Shown piece after piece: positions 31,816-44,560 of a DNA stretch of 64,000 bases (position 1 is the first letter of the stretch; each line of letters begins with the position of its first letter). The notes beneath the pieces are model-generated. The model was given only the letters and a program-made list of their open reading frames with translations. It was not told where the DNA came from and made no database searches. The stretch is from Trichobilharzia szidati (lineage: Eukaryota; Platyhelminthes; Trematoda; Strigeidida; Schistosomatidae), in the NCBI GenBank assembly GCA_944472155.2, contig OX235279.1, positions 63,895,564 to 63,959,563 on the forward strand. The letters are read 5' to 3'. Position numbers and translations under genes: made by a program.

Positions 31816-34800
31816 AAAAATATATAATGAGTCAATCTGACTCGGCGCTCAAATTATTCCAGGAAAATCGTAACACCTACGGTCTGGAAACTTACTACTA
31901 CGATACTGTTGTTCCGACTGAGAAAACGTATCATGTTCTCATTTAAATATTTAAAGGAAATGATTCATTTATAAAATTGGTGGCAGTTGATTTCACTTAA
32001 CCGTAACGATGTAGACTCTACACATAGGTATTGACATCATGTTCACTAATAAATATCAACAGGTTTGCTGAGTATAAAAGCAACGGTCTATAATGGTGCC
32101 TGAAGTTTGTTCAATTTCGAAGTTGCAGAAAAGAAAGACCTACTGAAAACTATCACTTACTGATATCACTGATAAACTATTTATCTTACTTATTAAACAG
32201 TTTAAATTAAGATATAACACAACAAAACAATGAAGAAAAGCGCTGAAACAGTCAGTCCCTTTGATGAATCTAAATAAGACATTAAGAAGACAGATATTGT
32301 GGTCTGATATCATTTTGTAGTTTCTTTACGATCGCTTTAAAATATTAGTGACTGTTTTGCAACTTTTCACATAACCTCAATTCAAGGTTATCAGAGACAA
32401 TAGAAGCACATTGCATTGCTCACATGCATGTACAGAAAACAACCGACGTTGACGTTTGCGTAGCATGGACTACTTGACCTACTAAAATATGATTGGTTAT
32501 TAGTATGTACTTTTGTTTTATATAACTGAGTATTATTCTGGAGCATGATATTTGTAAAGCGATCGTTAATAATCTACGAAGTGATATCACTCACAATATT
32601 TGTCTTCTTGATGCCTTATATTGGATAATTGTTACAACACAGAGGAATAAATGCTGAATTGTAACTATACTGCTAAAATACAGTTGTGACTTTCGCGGTA
32701 ACCTTTTCGCAGAGTTCACAACTCTAGATTAAAGAGTGTATCAAACAAATATATAGATAAGGAAATTGTAAGTAAATTCCTCCACTGTTAATTGAAATTT
32801 TAAAGGTTGTATCTTCCTAAAAACTCAATTCTGTTATGGACTCATTATTAATTTAGTGCCTGAAAAAGTTCACTTTACTAATAAGTTGATTTCTGGTTTG
32901 TTGGAGAATTACAGACCGTTTTACTGTCGGTGAAATTAAGTCTGGATGGGTCGTTTTAGCTTTCGTGGAAAATGTAATAATTGATATCAATGATCTGCTT
33001 ACACACCTGTTGTTTCTATCAGTCTGGTAGTGATATAGAAAAGAATTTATAAATAGTATTTGACATCTTCCGCCAGAATCTTGATTGGCAGAGTGACAGA
33101 TTAAGAGGTGAAGGTGAGAATGAAGATCCTTGATAGCGATATAAAAACCAGAGAAGAAAGACAAAAGAATAAAAATGAGAAGTTATGGAAATTGAAATTT
33201 CAATGTAAGATTTTGTATTTTCTCATCACCGTACATTATTCTAGACCTAGAAAAATGTGGAGCCAACTATTTTTCCTAACTTTTTTTGCAGGCTCTACAA
33301 TTACCAATCCTTAAGTGTGAAAATTATGTGGATGGTAAAAGCAAATTGAAATCATATCAGGAACTGTATTATTTTACTAGTTTAAGGTGGAATAATACAC
33401 CGTTGGTTTTACTTGTCATTTAAATGCACATAAAAACGTACAATCATTTAATAAATAAGATAAAATGTTTTATAAACAATTGAGTGACGTGCTAATGTAT
33501 GTATCATCAACAAAAATATAATATCGGGGGATTAGTTATATTCAGTGGTTTGAGACAAATTCGAATACTATAAAAAAAAGTATAAACAAACAAATGGAGG
33601 TGCACTGAATGTTAATTTGAGGGATGACAAATGACAAATATAATGATAAAATGAAATGGTCATTTAGTTAACTGTAATCATATAATAAGGACAAAAAAAG
33701 CTTAGGGTGTGAAGATGATAATAATAACAGTGATGTGGTGAGATGTTTCGAGTATACTGATTAATTAACAATATATTTAAGTAGACATCCTAGACAGTTG
33801 ACCATCTCACATTTTCGCCCATAGAATTACTTTGTCAAATACATTATCAACAGTCTATACACTTATTTATTAAGTAAATACTTAGCATGTGAAGTGGGAT
33901 ATAATTAGCAAATAGATTTTCATAATAGTGACTGAATATCTTTACTTCTGATAATGATGTGCCAAATCACCAGTCAGAAGCTTTGCCTTCTGATAATCTT
34001 CAGGCGGCTTTCCTAAAAACTACTGTTACATTAATTATCATTCCACTATAGTTGCAAACTTATTTGTCAAGATAAGGACATATCTGTCAGCATTATCAAC
34101 AACAAAGATACTTATTATTTCTTAACTAAACCTCAATTTATTTCTTAATTCATCGACACATATCGATCACTATATAATAATCTATTCTGCTTTGTACTTT
34201 GTGACGCTTTTAAACGAAAGGTATTTAGAGTTAATTTGCCAAGAGACATGAGCGATTCACCTACTGATTTTTAAGGTGATATAACGATGACTGTGGAGAT
34301 CAGTTTCAATCCGCATTTAGGTTAGATACCAAAAATATTCTAAAGGTGGTATTTATTACTCTTCTATCTGCTATAGTTTAACTTCTTTCCAGAGACTGCA
34401 TTCACCTGGAAGGTCTGTTTATAGGTCCCATATAATTCTACATATGAGATATATCTTCAGTTCTCTGAAGTAATATTTCCATAACCATGTTGCCAGGAGA
34501 TACGTAATCACCACGCGGGTTGTCTAATTAGGGAATCTACACTGTTCATATCTTCAGAAGAGACAACTTTTCTAAACAATATTTGGTGTTGCCTGTAGCG
34601 TTTACTTTAAGTGACTTTGTCTTTGGGAAGGAATTCATAACCACCGTCTAAATGAAACGAAATCTCACAGCTTGTCAGCTGCATTAGGAAACATGAGAGA
34701 TAGAATTATAATAAACTTATTAAATATTCCAAACACGAAGCACCTCCTTGAATGAAAGTACTGAGTTGGCAGGACCTCTTTTAAACTTGTTTTGAGTTTA

Positions 34801-35180
34801 TTAGCTCCAGTAGATCACAAGTTATGAATATGGATGCTGAACTCATAATTATATTGTGGAATTTCTTTTTGAAACATGAGGAAACGGCTTACATGATTCA
34901 TTTTAGAAATGTATTAATTATTATGCCTGTTAACAATATTGATATCAATTAAGCACATTCTTGCATGCTGCATCAGCGGAGTCAAAGGGAAATTAATCAG
35001 ATGTCGGATATTCGTTGATGAAAGTCGCAGTTAATTTAAAGATCAGACGAACAATAATTATGTGAGTCTAATACTACATTTAAACGCAAAAAGCACTCAT
35101 GCCTTTACAAAGCTATTTGAATTTTAACAAGATAAAAATAGTTGAGAACTATAAATAACTAGTGATAGAGCAAAAATATT
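31816..35180. other. AT-rich stretch, no supported gene
   Basis: Frames at 32853-33164 (minus, 103 codons) and 33108-33314 (plus) overlap each other on opposite strands and have no domain. A pyrimidine run followed by GCAG at 33280-33291 looks like an acceptor splice site but no exon-like frame follows. Confidence 0.4.
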
Positions 35181-35361
35181 TTTTATTATAGCTTGACTCC
35201 ACACCGTATTTTTGATACAAGTATGAAATTTTCAGCATGTGATATCGGTAGCCCAAATTTTGCAGGCTGACCATTGATATCGCGTGTGTGTCGGTAGGGG
35301 TTCGAACCCCGGACCATGTGCATGGTCGGCGAGAGTCCTTACTACTATGCCACCGACGCAC
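35181..35361 (-). mobile_element. tRNA-headed SINE (family 2), near-complete
   Basis: On the minus strand the head starts GTGCGTCGGTGGC at 35361 and contains a perfect GGGGTTCGAACCCC T-arm; GCGTCGG can pair with CCGACAC like an acceptor stem, and CCATGCACATGG forms a small hairpin resembling a long variable arm. The body (CAAAATTTGGGCTACCGATAT, CAGCATGTGATATC on the plus strand) matches 2175-2260, and the tail is AAGCTATAATAAAAAA. The head continues without a stop into the body, so this is a SINE, not a tRNA gene. Its promoter boxes are better kept than in the 2.1-kb copy. No duplication identified. Confidence 0.7.
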
Positions 35362-37890
35362 TTATTGGATTTGTGAATAACTCTTTTCAGCATAGATTTC
35401 GTTGCGAAGTAACATCAGTTACAGAAACATCCAAAATGAGGAACCATTAAACAGGTGCTTCGTTCACGTTGGAGACTTTGAAGCTGTAGGTACCCATGAC
35501 ATCATCAGGAATCTAGACACTAACCTTCAGACTACTATTCGGCGGGTTCATTGGTGTATAAATTATAAATTTTCTCTATTCACGACCTAACATGAACTAG
35601 ATGTCAAGTCCTCCATAGCTTCCAGGGATTCTCTGACAGATTTGAAATCCACATTGTAATAATTAACCGCTCACAACCCAGTGATTAGGGGACACACCTC
35701 CTGGAATTGCGGCAACAAGTCATTGCAAATGGAGTCTACAAAGTCGGATACCATTATACATATTCATTCATGATATTTTTTGGTGATGGCAATAAAAGAG
35801 AAGCTGAAATTCGAAGACAGTTGAATTGTGATGCAGTTTTCGTGTGTTATATAATCGTACATTAATCTGCAGGACGTGGGTTTAATTCTTAACACTGTTC
35901 CAAGCTACGACCTAGCAGCCTTTTTTAATTCATCGTTTGTTATAACTGAAATTATGTCTCCCCTGTGTTAAAAAATTGCTTCACTGTTGTGAAAGATGAA
36001 GTGATACTATGTGACACTCTTTGACCAACCAGACTTTGAAGATACGCATAAATTGTGATTATTCCATGAAGTGAATTTCAAAATGTTTAACTTCAAATAT
36101 TAGGCACGTCGTCTTAGATAGATTCTGATATTACGAATCCGCTGGTGTTAGTAACAAACCTGATAATTAGATTTATAATAGTCACTTCATTTATCCACAA
36201 TAGTTATCCTTAACTACACAGGTTGTGGGGAATGGGATGGTTCATGTGATTGGTACTAAACCTTGGGTTTATCAACAACTTTCATAAGACGAGGCGTAAA
36301 TTATTATCCTTATCAACAGAAGTCACAATGTTGCTAAATTCAAAATAAATAGGCAACATGCGAAGAAACGAATTCAACTATTCCATAAACTTTTTATAAC
36401 TTATCAATGACTATGTGTACACAAGATTACTTGTTGAAAGCATAATTTAAAATTTTCCACTGACCAGTTTTATCAACTCAAAATGCTGCGTCTGTGTTGG
36501 AATGCTGACTTCTAGTGCAGACACTTTAGGGTTAACTTGACGTCTCACTTCTCACCAATTAATAATCACTTCATAGACTCTGTGAGCAGTGAAAAGCGTT
36601 TATTGATAAGACACTATGGCATCTAAAGTTTTGCTATTTCCCTTGGGAATATTTGTTAGTGCAAGTCGAAACGTCCGTTTTTCGTGTTTAAAACCCTTGA
36701 AATACTTGTCAATATATTTACATACTTTTAAAATAACAAACTCTTATTACTGTCTTTTTCAAAGGCAGAAACTATTTCACTTATGCTTACTCTGGTTTAA
36801 TCAATTTCCCATTTGTTCAGTGCGCTTGTTTATGCAGACTGCAGTCCAAGATTATTATCTTACCGACTTAATACACATTACTTGGTATCTAAACTACTTA
36901 ATTGTTTTGTCAGATTAACTTATGCTTTCTTTTGTTACCGAAATCAATTTATTATAATAATTTAAAATGAATCAGTGCTTTTCAGACAGACGTTCATTTT
37001 ATCGTCATAAAAGATCAAATCAAAACTTAGTGAGGGAAGTTATTTCCTGTATGAAAACATAAAGTTGTTTTTCATTTTCACTTTTTTTTAAAAAAAAGAG
37101 AACATTTACCTTACTTTGTTCATGAGAAATGGATTTTTCCCACCACTACTGAAATTGTACAACTGAATGATGTAAACATTTCCTATGTAATAGATCCTTG
37201 AATCCTCAATTTCGTTTGAGTAACAGAAAGGCAGCAAAATGATTAGAGGAATAGTTAATCACCCGTTCTTCGTAGCGATTACTCTGATAGATGTTCACAT
37301 GAAATATTACGTAAATCAGCCCCACCTACGCATTATACAGTCATTTCAAAACTTTATTTTGGCTTGTGTATATTTATTATTTATATTTTGTTCATAAAAC
37401 CAATTTTCCAAACATTATTTGTAGGCGGCAAATTTCACTGTTCATCCAACAAGTAGCTTGAGAAACGAAGGAAGCATTTATATGCACACTATTCGTATGG
37501 GACCACAGGATCTGTAAGCTATTGGTAATTTTTAGATCCGATTTAGCAAATAAAAAAATTGTGAAATTTATAATAATCAAATTACAGTCCGTATGATATT
37601 GTATAATTTTTTAAATTTCATATGGAAATAAACGAAATAATGACTCTTTTATCTAATGCCTCAAGGTCTCAGTGTTCCATGCTTATGTAATGTTGTTGAA
37701 CATGGTAATTTCGCATCCAGTTCCAATCTAAAAGACTTAGTATTTACTTAAGTAAACATGTTTGGTTTCTCCCCCCCCCCCCTCAATGTTTCAAGAAGGA
37801 TCTTTTATTGATAAAATACTTTTAATTGTCTACAATGTTAGTAGAGGTTTGAAGCTCAACACAGCAGTAGCTTTTAGGCCTTTTATTTCA
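35362..37890. other. AT-rich stretch with a poly-C run
   Basis: A run of 12 C lies at 37771-37782. The 100-codon plus frame at 36616-36918 begins with ATG but has no homology I can name and is typical of AT-rich noise. Nothing else seen. Confidence 0.4.
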
Positions 37891-37901
37891 AAAGAATGGA
37901 T

Positions 37902-37950
37902 ATTGAACAAAGAATACTCTTTTAGACGACTTCATCATCAGGTTCAACAG
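37902..37950 (-). ncRNA. conserved structured motif in lineage B 3' end (hammerhead-like)
   Basis: Minus-strand RNA: GAAC, CUGAUGAUGAAGUCGUC, UAAAAGAGUAUUCUUUGUUC. GAAC can pair with GUUC, GAUGAU with GUCGUC around GAA, and AAGA with UCUU. CUGAUGA followed by AAAA recalls a hammerhead, but GAAA is mutated to UAAA in this copy and the CUGAUGA bases are partly used by the hairpin. Function unproven. Confidence 0.35.
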
Positions 37951-38398
37951 TTACACATGCATAATAGTGAATGAATTAGTGTTATTAACAACATTAATGT
38001 TTAAATGACATTGAACCAATGCTATCAATAGCATCAACATTACAATAAACTGAATGTTAGAAAAATTAGGAAACATAATAACACAAATTCATGAATTTAT
38101 AGTCTCTACTGAAGGCCAGGGCAGTATTAATGGCTGGACTTGCTTCTTTTGCACACAAAGCACTGACTGTTTCACACTAATCGCGGAAGCCTCTGCTGTT
38201 TGGAGAATACGGTTTTTGGCAATTTATTTGGTACTCGGTAGATGACAGAGAAGGATTCTTAATTGCTTGCTTGTGACATTCACTTTATTGTTATGTTGAT
38301 GCTATTGCCCAGTAATCGATTGATATTGCTGATTCGATGTTATTTAAACGTTAATGTTGTTAATAACACTAATTTATTCACTGTTATGTATATATAGC

Positions 38399-38446
38399 TG
38401 TAGAACCTGATGATGAAGTTGTCGAAAAGAGTATTCTTTGTTCAGT
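38399..38446 (+). ncRNA. conserved structured motif in inverted lineage B end (hammerhead-like)
   Basis: Reads GUAGAACCUGAUGAUGAAGU then UGUCGAAAAGAGUAUUCUUU and GUUCAGUA. Hammerhead register: stem I GAAC/GUUC, core CUGAUGA, GAAA, stem III AAGA/UCUU, cleavage predicted after UUU. Stem II is poor in that register (only GA/UC after one extra base). Alternative fold: hairpin GAUGAU-GAA-GUUGUC. Compare the copies at 0.96, 31.76, 37.9 and 38.74 kb. Confidence 0.4.
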
Positions 38447-38689
38447 AGCCATTCTTTTTACTTCAATCAGAAATGATGTGTATTCATTCATTGTTCACAG
38501 TGAACCATGTTCTATATGATCCATTCTTCCACTGGAAAATCAGATAACGATTGGAGTCATGAAGAAGGAACGGCAAGTGGTTCAGAGAAATGCAACCACT
38601 CAGACAGGTCATTAACCGTACAGTTGCCTTTATGCATAATTTTCAGAATTTCAATGTCAGTAATGCTGTGTTATTTTTAAAAACCTCAT

Positions 38690-38790
38690 TGCTGTTAATA
38701 TCAATCATAGCCTAACTGTAATGGATATATAACTGTAAAACTGGATGAAATGATCGAAAAGAATATTCTTTGTTCACTAATCTGACTTTG
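38690..38790 (+). repeat. lineage-B PLE terminal motif, degenerate copy
   Basis: ATGGATATATAACTGTAAAA, TGATCGAAAAGAATATTCTT and TGTTCACTAA repeat the order of the 38.4-kb motif in the same orientation, 250 bases downstream of copy B2. CUGAUGA has become CUGGAUGA and the GAAC/GUUC pairing is reduced to three pairs. Confidence 0.45.
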
Positions 38791-41700
38791 CTAACACTAA
38801 AATAATCTGAAATTCAGAACATTACTTGTAAGTGGTAGGCCTGATCAAAACGCAACAGAAAAAATATTGAAACTGTTGCGTTTAAATTAGCAATCGCATA
38901 GTATGATGAAGCATCCTGTCAATCAGATGTGATAAGTTTAAAAGTAATGGTGAATGGATATCACATAAGAGGTGAATAAATGGAGGCTTTATTTATTTGG
39001 GAAATATCACTGCAGTGTTGTTTTGCTTAAACTGTTTACTACTATTCATTCATAAAGTCTTGGCTATGTCCAAAATTAGGCGTCATGCAGTAGTAATTCA
39101 CGAATTTAGCTAATTAAATGTTGTTTTTATGTGTGATCCCGTATTCACTAATACTCGTAAACTTAAGAATTTGGCCGAAAATAGTTTTACTTTATTATAT
39201 CTTGTACAGTACGAAACATTTATTAACTGTGACAGATACTTCTTCTCAGTGAGATGCAAGAATAAAATGGAATATAGACCAAAATTTCACTTTTCATGAC
39301 TTTTAAATATCCCTTGTTTATAGCGGATAAACATTCTAACTAGTTCTAAGTAGTTGGCTGTGAAGCAGAAATATAAAAGTAGAATAAGTCAGTGAATTTT
39401 CGAAAACCGTTCAACATGAAATACACAAACAGTGTTATACCACATAAAGTATTCTGCTGATATGCAATACGCCCTACCAATGTCTGCAGTTGCCCATGAT
39501 GACAGTTTACTAACATTTTTCTAGCTGACTTTATTCTCCTCCTAACTGAGAAAAGCCAGTAAAATTCAGTATCAGCTTTCCTGCTAACAGTAGTAGAAAT
39601 AATATAAATTTCAAACAGGTTGAAGGCTTTTGAAGTGATTTTTTAGACCACATACATAAGCCTAAAGTGGCAGTTGGGAACCACTCCTTTCTTAGATACT
39701 TTTTTCTCAAAACACCTTTGTTTTGAAAGGTTGAAAGCAAAAAAGTTTTAATATACAGGTTTCTAATTAAGAAATGAATTGCAAGCGTCATCTGTAATAA
39801 CACAGTATGAACGAAACATCATCTAAAGTGGTGTATCATTTCACTTTATTTTGAAACACAAATAGCATTTGTGCATTTGTTTACGAAAAATTCTAACAGT
39901 TCCTAATTTGTCTTCATCAACAATTATTTAGAAAATCTTCACTTTTAATTGATGATTTCACAGTCACTATACAATATCTGCACTTTAACACTGATAACAT
40001 GTAAGTCGATGTACATTGTGATTATGGATAATACGAAGATAATCTCGACGACTGACATAAAAAGGAACATAATTAGAGTGGAAATCTGATAAAATATAGG
40101 CTTAAAATGAAACCAAAACATTTTCTCGAGATTTGTCAACAAAGAAATCTGTTTACTGTGTCATCACTGCTATTTTTTAGAAAGTCACTGATTAGCATTT
40201 TTCAAAAAGAATCACAAATTACATAGTGTCTGGGAAATTTCGAGGACATTATTATACATCAACAGATAGGGGAGACTTACAAACGACTGAAAACTGATCA
40301 CTTTTACAGATTAATCAATGTCTTATGAAATGTTATTCAACAACTGTCATTCAGAAGTACGAATCCTAATTTTCAATCTGAGTTTCGCCTATACGCAAGG
40401 GGAAAAATTGCATGTCCTAACTATGTAGCACGTTCAGAATAGAATAGCCAAGCTTGAAGCTAAGTAATCGCTTGCTGCACTGTGCTATATAATTTGAATG
40501 GCGTATGTGTTAATGGAAACTTTAATTCAGTGATGAGTGTTTCGACTAAATTGTAAATACGTACTAGATTACTTCAAAATCTTCATCTCGATACTACTGA
40601 TTATCTTACACATGCATCGATATTTTCGTATTCGTGGTGATGAACAACTTAGCAGGCTTCTTTATTCGTACTTTTATTATTTGAATAATACATAGGACTT
40701 AATACGTGGAAACTAGTTTTTTATACTAACGTTAGGACTACTCCAGAATCAACAAGAAGCGCCAAGTATTTCGGTGGAAACTTTTGATCACATCATCACC
40801 TGAACCGTTAACACTATTTATTTCGACGAAGTGTATGTTGCCGAAGTTTCCCAACTTTAAGCGTACAGAAGAATAACACACTACCACATGTAATTTAAAA
40901 TAAATAGATATAATAATAAGAAGAACAATCACACCCACTTTGTTAAAAACTAGGTAACAATTTGTTTGCTTATATAGGCTTTATTATTAACAATTCATCT
41001 GTGACAATGTTTTGCATCCTTATTCAATGAGAGAAGACTTCCTGTTAGACAGTCGCTGTCTCAACATCTTTTCAAACATTTTGTATACTTATACCGATTT
41101 TTACGTAATGGGTTGTATAAAAATTGGTCGCAAGACGAATGACAGTCCATCTTTCTGCTTTGCTGTAAACCAGGAAATGAATGTGAAGCGTTCATTTGAT
41201 CAACACAGTTAATGAAGAAGATCACAATAGTTACCATCCAAAATGTCGGCGTAGCAATCTGTGTGATAAGGTGAAAACACCATACAACAATTCAGGTGTA
41301 TCGCAATAGTTAATGTCATTATCAACAGAACGAAATTAAAGTTTGACTTACTTTCATTTTGACAGTTTTAGAAGTTAAAACAACTCTTTTAGTTAACTCA
41401 TAGCTTTATATACACTGACATTCGTTTGATACTTCTCCGGAAATAACAAACTTAATTTCTTTCTAGAAAATGGCATTGCTAAACAGGAAATAAATAATTA
41501 ACTTTGACTGATAATGGGTTTAATGCTAAAATTATTGCTTAATTAGTGACCTTTACAACATGAAACGTAAAAGCTAAGCGCAAAAACAATAAAATAATTT
41601 TATATGAGATGAAACGTAATGCGTAAAGAAGGTCAAAACATAGAGCCATGAAGTTCACAAGACCCTTGGCATGAAAGTGAGTTCAGTTTGACTTTAACTT

Positions 41701-44486
41701 TATTACTCAACATGTTGTGCAGTTACCGACGGAAACTTCTTCTCTTGAAATTCACTGGAACTATCTGTTCTGTGCCACTGCATTTAGGGATATAATGACA
41801 CAAATTATTATTTACTAATGTGGCGACTTCGTATGAATTAGTTAGATCTACTTCTCAATTTTCTTGACAGTGGCCTCCAACTTAGATGCAAAATACTTGT
41901 TTTGCTAAGCAATACCTTTTCTAAGTTGAATAATACCTCTAGGAGGACATTTTGACTATCTAGCAAGTGAGCATACACAATGAAACGTCTAGTAAGTACC
42001 CAAAGATATAATGTCCATTTATGGCATCTTCACTGTACTTCATAATCACCAAAATACAAGTGATTAACCAAGTACAGGTAACATAAGCTGTTGTGACTTC
42101 GATTTATGTCGTGAATTCTCAGAACCAGGAATAATAAGTAATTTTAGACTGAAGTCTATGCCTAATCACAAGTGGAATTTTTAAGGAGATTTATGCTAGG
42201 GTATCAGTCACACTGCAAATGTGTGGTGTAAAACCTTTTTATAAATTTATAAATGCATTATACATAAATATATATGTCGACTGACCCAGCCACTGACTAG
42301 TGTAGATGTGACGATCGTTTGCTAGGTGCAAAATCTTTAAGGCTTACATCTGCATACTCACAATTAAGAAAGTTATGTTACTGATAAATGAAGAACTGAT
42401 TTTGAAAGGACTACAGAATTACCTCTGCAGTGTTCAGTGCACTAGCCCGTAAGCGTAGAATAATGCGAGGCGAAATTGAATGATAGGCTTTATCTAAGTA
42501 AATAAATGCTGCTTTTGGGAAAGGAATTTGTTTGATTTATCAAGTAGATTAAGATTCCCAATTGTCAGATAATTTAAGTATGTATTTTTAAAACTCATTT
42601 CTACTAAAGCGGCATATTGTATATTCGTCAGGCGAAGCTCACCGCAATGCATAGTTTTATATATACTCAAAAAACTACATGTAATACACTTTCACTGACA
42701 TGTTCAATCTCACCGAAAATGAATTCATCATCAGTTTCACTGAAAAAAGTGTTTCTTACTCACTACATGCTTTCGACCTCTGGTCCGCTTAGACTATAAG
42801 AATCCACTTAACAGAAGTAATCAAGATTTTGACAGGAAGTAAAAATGAATCGAAAAAGTTAGTGTAGTTACAGAAATGGACGAGTGTACCAGCAGCTCCC
42901 ATAAGCATATTCGCTTACTTTTCCGATTTCATGCATATTTATCATCTGTATGTAAAATGTCAATAGTTATTTGCACGTGTAATTTTGTTAGCTTATCAGT
43001 GTTAAGTTGATGGGCACTCATGAACCGTAGCAGTTAGATGATAAGAAAATTCGGAATATATATATATACATATACAGAAGAAATACCATGATACCAGAAT
43101 CTTTTTTTAAATTTTTATGAAGAAATAACACAAGTGACAATATGTCAATTTGTATAAATCATTCTAGATAGTTTCACCATCAATTGACAATCTGAGGTTA
43201 GCCTATTTCAGTAAAATAATCACTGACAAGGGAAGAACCTTCTGATAGACGGGCAGTTACTTATCATTCATTCACGTGACATTCTGGCATTACTGGTGAT
43301 AAGTATAGTAAAAAAGCTAGTAGGTTAGTAGCCGGTTCTTGTAATACACCTAGTAGAGTGCCGGGCACTTAATCTACTGGTAGCTTGAATGAACCTTGCT
43401 TCAAAGATATTCTAAATGTAAATACATTTTTATTGAAACATGAAACTATATTTTGTTTTTATTTCATTCAATTCTGAGTAAGCAAAAACTCTAGAAAAGA
43501 TGAAATGTCCTTCATAAATGCGTTGAAAATGATGTTGCTGTCAAACTAACAGATTTTGAACATGTCGAAATGTCAGATTGTGTGCACTCTGATAATAAGT
43601 GATCACAATCGCCTCAGATAGGCAAATGATTACGAAGTTAATATCATTTGGTTATCACTTCTGGCGACTGACTGATTAAATTTCAAGATAAATTGTTTGT
43701 TTCTTTATCACCGAATTCCTCACTATTTCACGAAAACAACCATTAACGTCATCTGCCTATATTAATAACTTCTGAAGTAACAGCTTAAATAAGGATGAAT
43801 GTAAGGTTGTTTTCGTTTTCATATCCTTTCACCACTGGGATCACAAAGTCTGTATTTCTCTAGTCATAATCGATAAACAAAGGATTTCAATTCTACAGAA
43901 ATAAATATTGAAAAATTGTGTCTACTGTCTGTAAAAACACAAGAAACTGAAGTTGACTGAAAGAATTTACTGCTACTAGACTTTGAAATAATGGAGAAGA
44001 TTTTTACCAGACTTCCTTTTGTGAGTAGGATTTAATCTACAATGTTACAATGTACACATTGATAAGTTATTTCCGATTTGGAAACATCTCAGTTCATTTT
44101 ACATGAAATCCTGCTACTGGAAAATAGAAAGTCAGATTCTGATTGCCATGAGTCAGGATTTCTTCTACCTTAGTCGTAGGTAAACTAATCAAGTAACTTA
44201 GAAGACTTTCAAAAACAAACTTTCTATTGTGGTGATAACGCTGGAAGGTTTTACTCAGTGACAATGTATAATCAACTGAAAAACAACAAATTTGGTTGAT
44301 AAAAAATCTACTTTGTCTCTTCGAATTTCCCGTCTGCTCACTGTGAGATAACACTAAAGGCAGAAACAAGTAATGAGTTATTTGAAGGTACTTACTATAT
44401 AAGTTTCTATGTAATTTTATAAATTTATATTTTTAAACCTGAAGAATGAACTATTTAAGTTGTTCACTTCACATACTATTTTCAAC
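38791..44486. other. AT-rich stretch, no supported gene
   Basis: A TA/CA dinucleotide run lies at 43057-43077. Frames at 39531-39803, 39945-40142, 40738-40938 (minus), 41012-41212, 42617-42799 (plus) and 44094-44369 (minus) are 60-91 codons, hydrophobic and without motifs. No clear transposon remnant, which sets this stretch apart from the first 38 kb. Confidence 0.4.
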
Positions 44487-44560
44487 TGTACTCCCAGGTT
44501 TTCCAATGGTTCTCTAACTAATGTCAGATCATGATGAAAATCCATATTTTTTAACTTGTA
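44487..44560 (+). mobile_element. hammerhead-SINE 3' fragment
   Basis: GTACTCCCAGGTTTTCCAAT followed by GGTTCTCTAACTAATGTCAG and CATGATGAAAATCC matches the part of the SINE immediately downstream of the ribozyme cleavage position (14232-14290). The fragment starts within one or two bases of the point where cleavage would occur, with everything upstream missing. It then runs into unrelated A/T-rich sequence. Confidence 0.7.

Larger units (their letters stand above)
37891..38454 (-). mobile_element. PLE lineage B, copy B2: inverted terminal repeats around an ORF end
   Basis: The arms 37891-38066 and 38272-38454 are inverted repeats, sharing AAAAGAATGG at the outer edge, GAACAAAGAATACTCTTTT, TTAGTGTTATTAACAACATT and AGCATCAACAT. 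The piece between them (38100-38250, minus strand) reads IAKNRI then AEASAISVKQSVLCVQKKQ and LILPWP, matching the PLE C-terminus CIAEALAIQL...PELCI of the copy at 25.1 kb. So on the minus strand this is inverted 3' end, last codons of the ORF, then the 3' end in normal orientation. This anchors the GTAGAAC...GTTCA motif to the lineage B 3' terminus, about 150-200 bases after the ORF. Confidence 0.75.

Noticed and set aside
33277..33293. Acceptor splice site (pyrimidine run plus GCAG)
   Set aside because: Such runs are common in AT-rich DNA and no exon-like frame with a matching donor follows.
35286..35361. tRNA gene with perfect T-arm
   Set aside because: The head continues directly into the SINE family 2 body shared with 2.1 kb, has no clear anticodon stem, and is a SINE promoter rather than a tRNA.
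36616..36918. 100-codon ATG-initiated plus-strand frame
   Set aside because: Composition is that of AT-rich noise, no domain, signal or neighbouring exon; not enough to call a gene.
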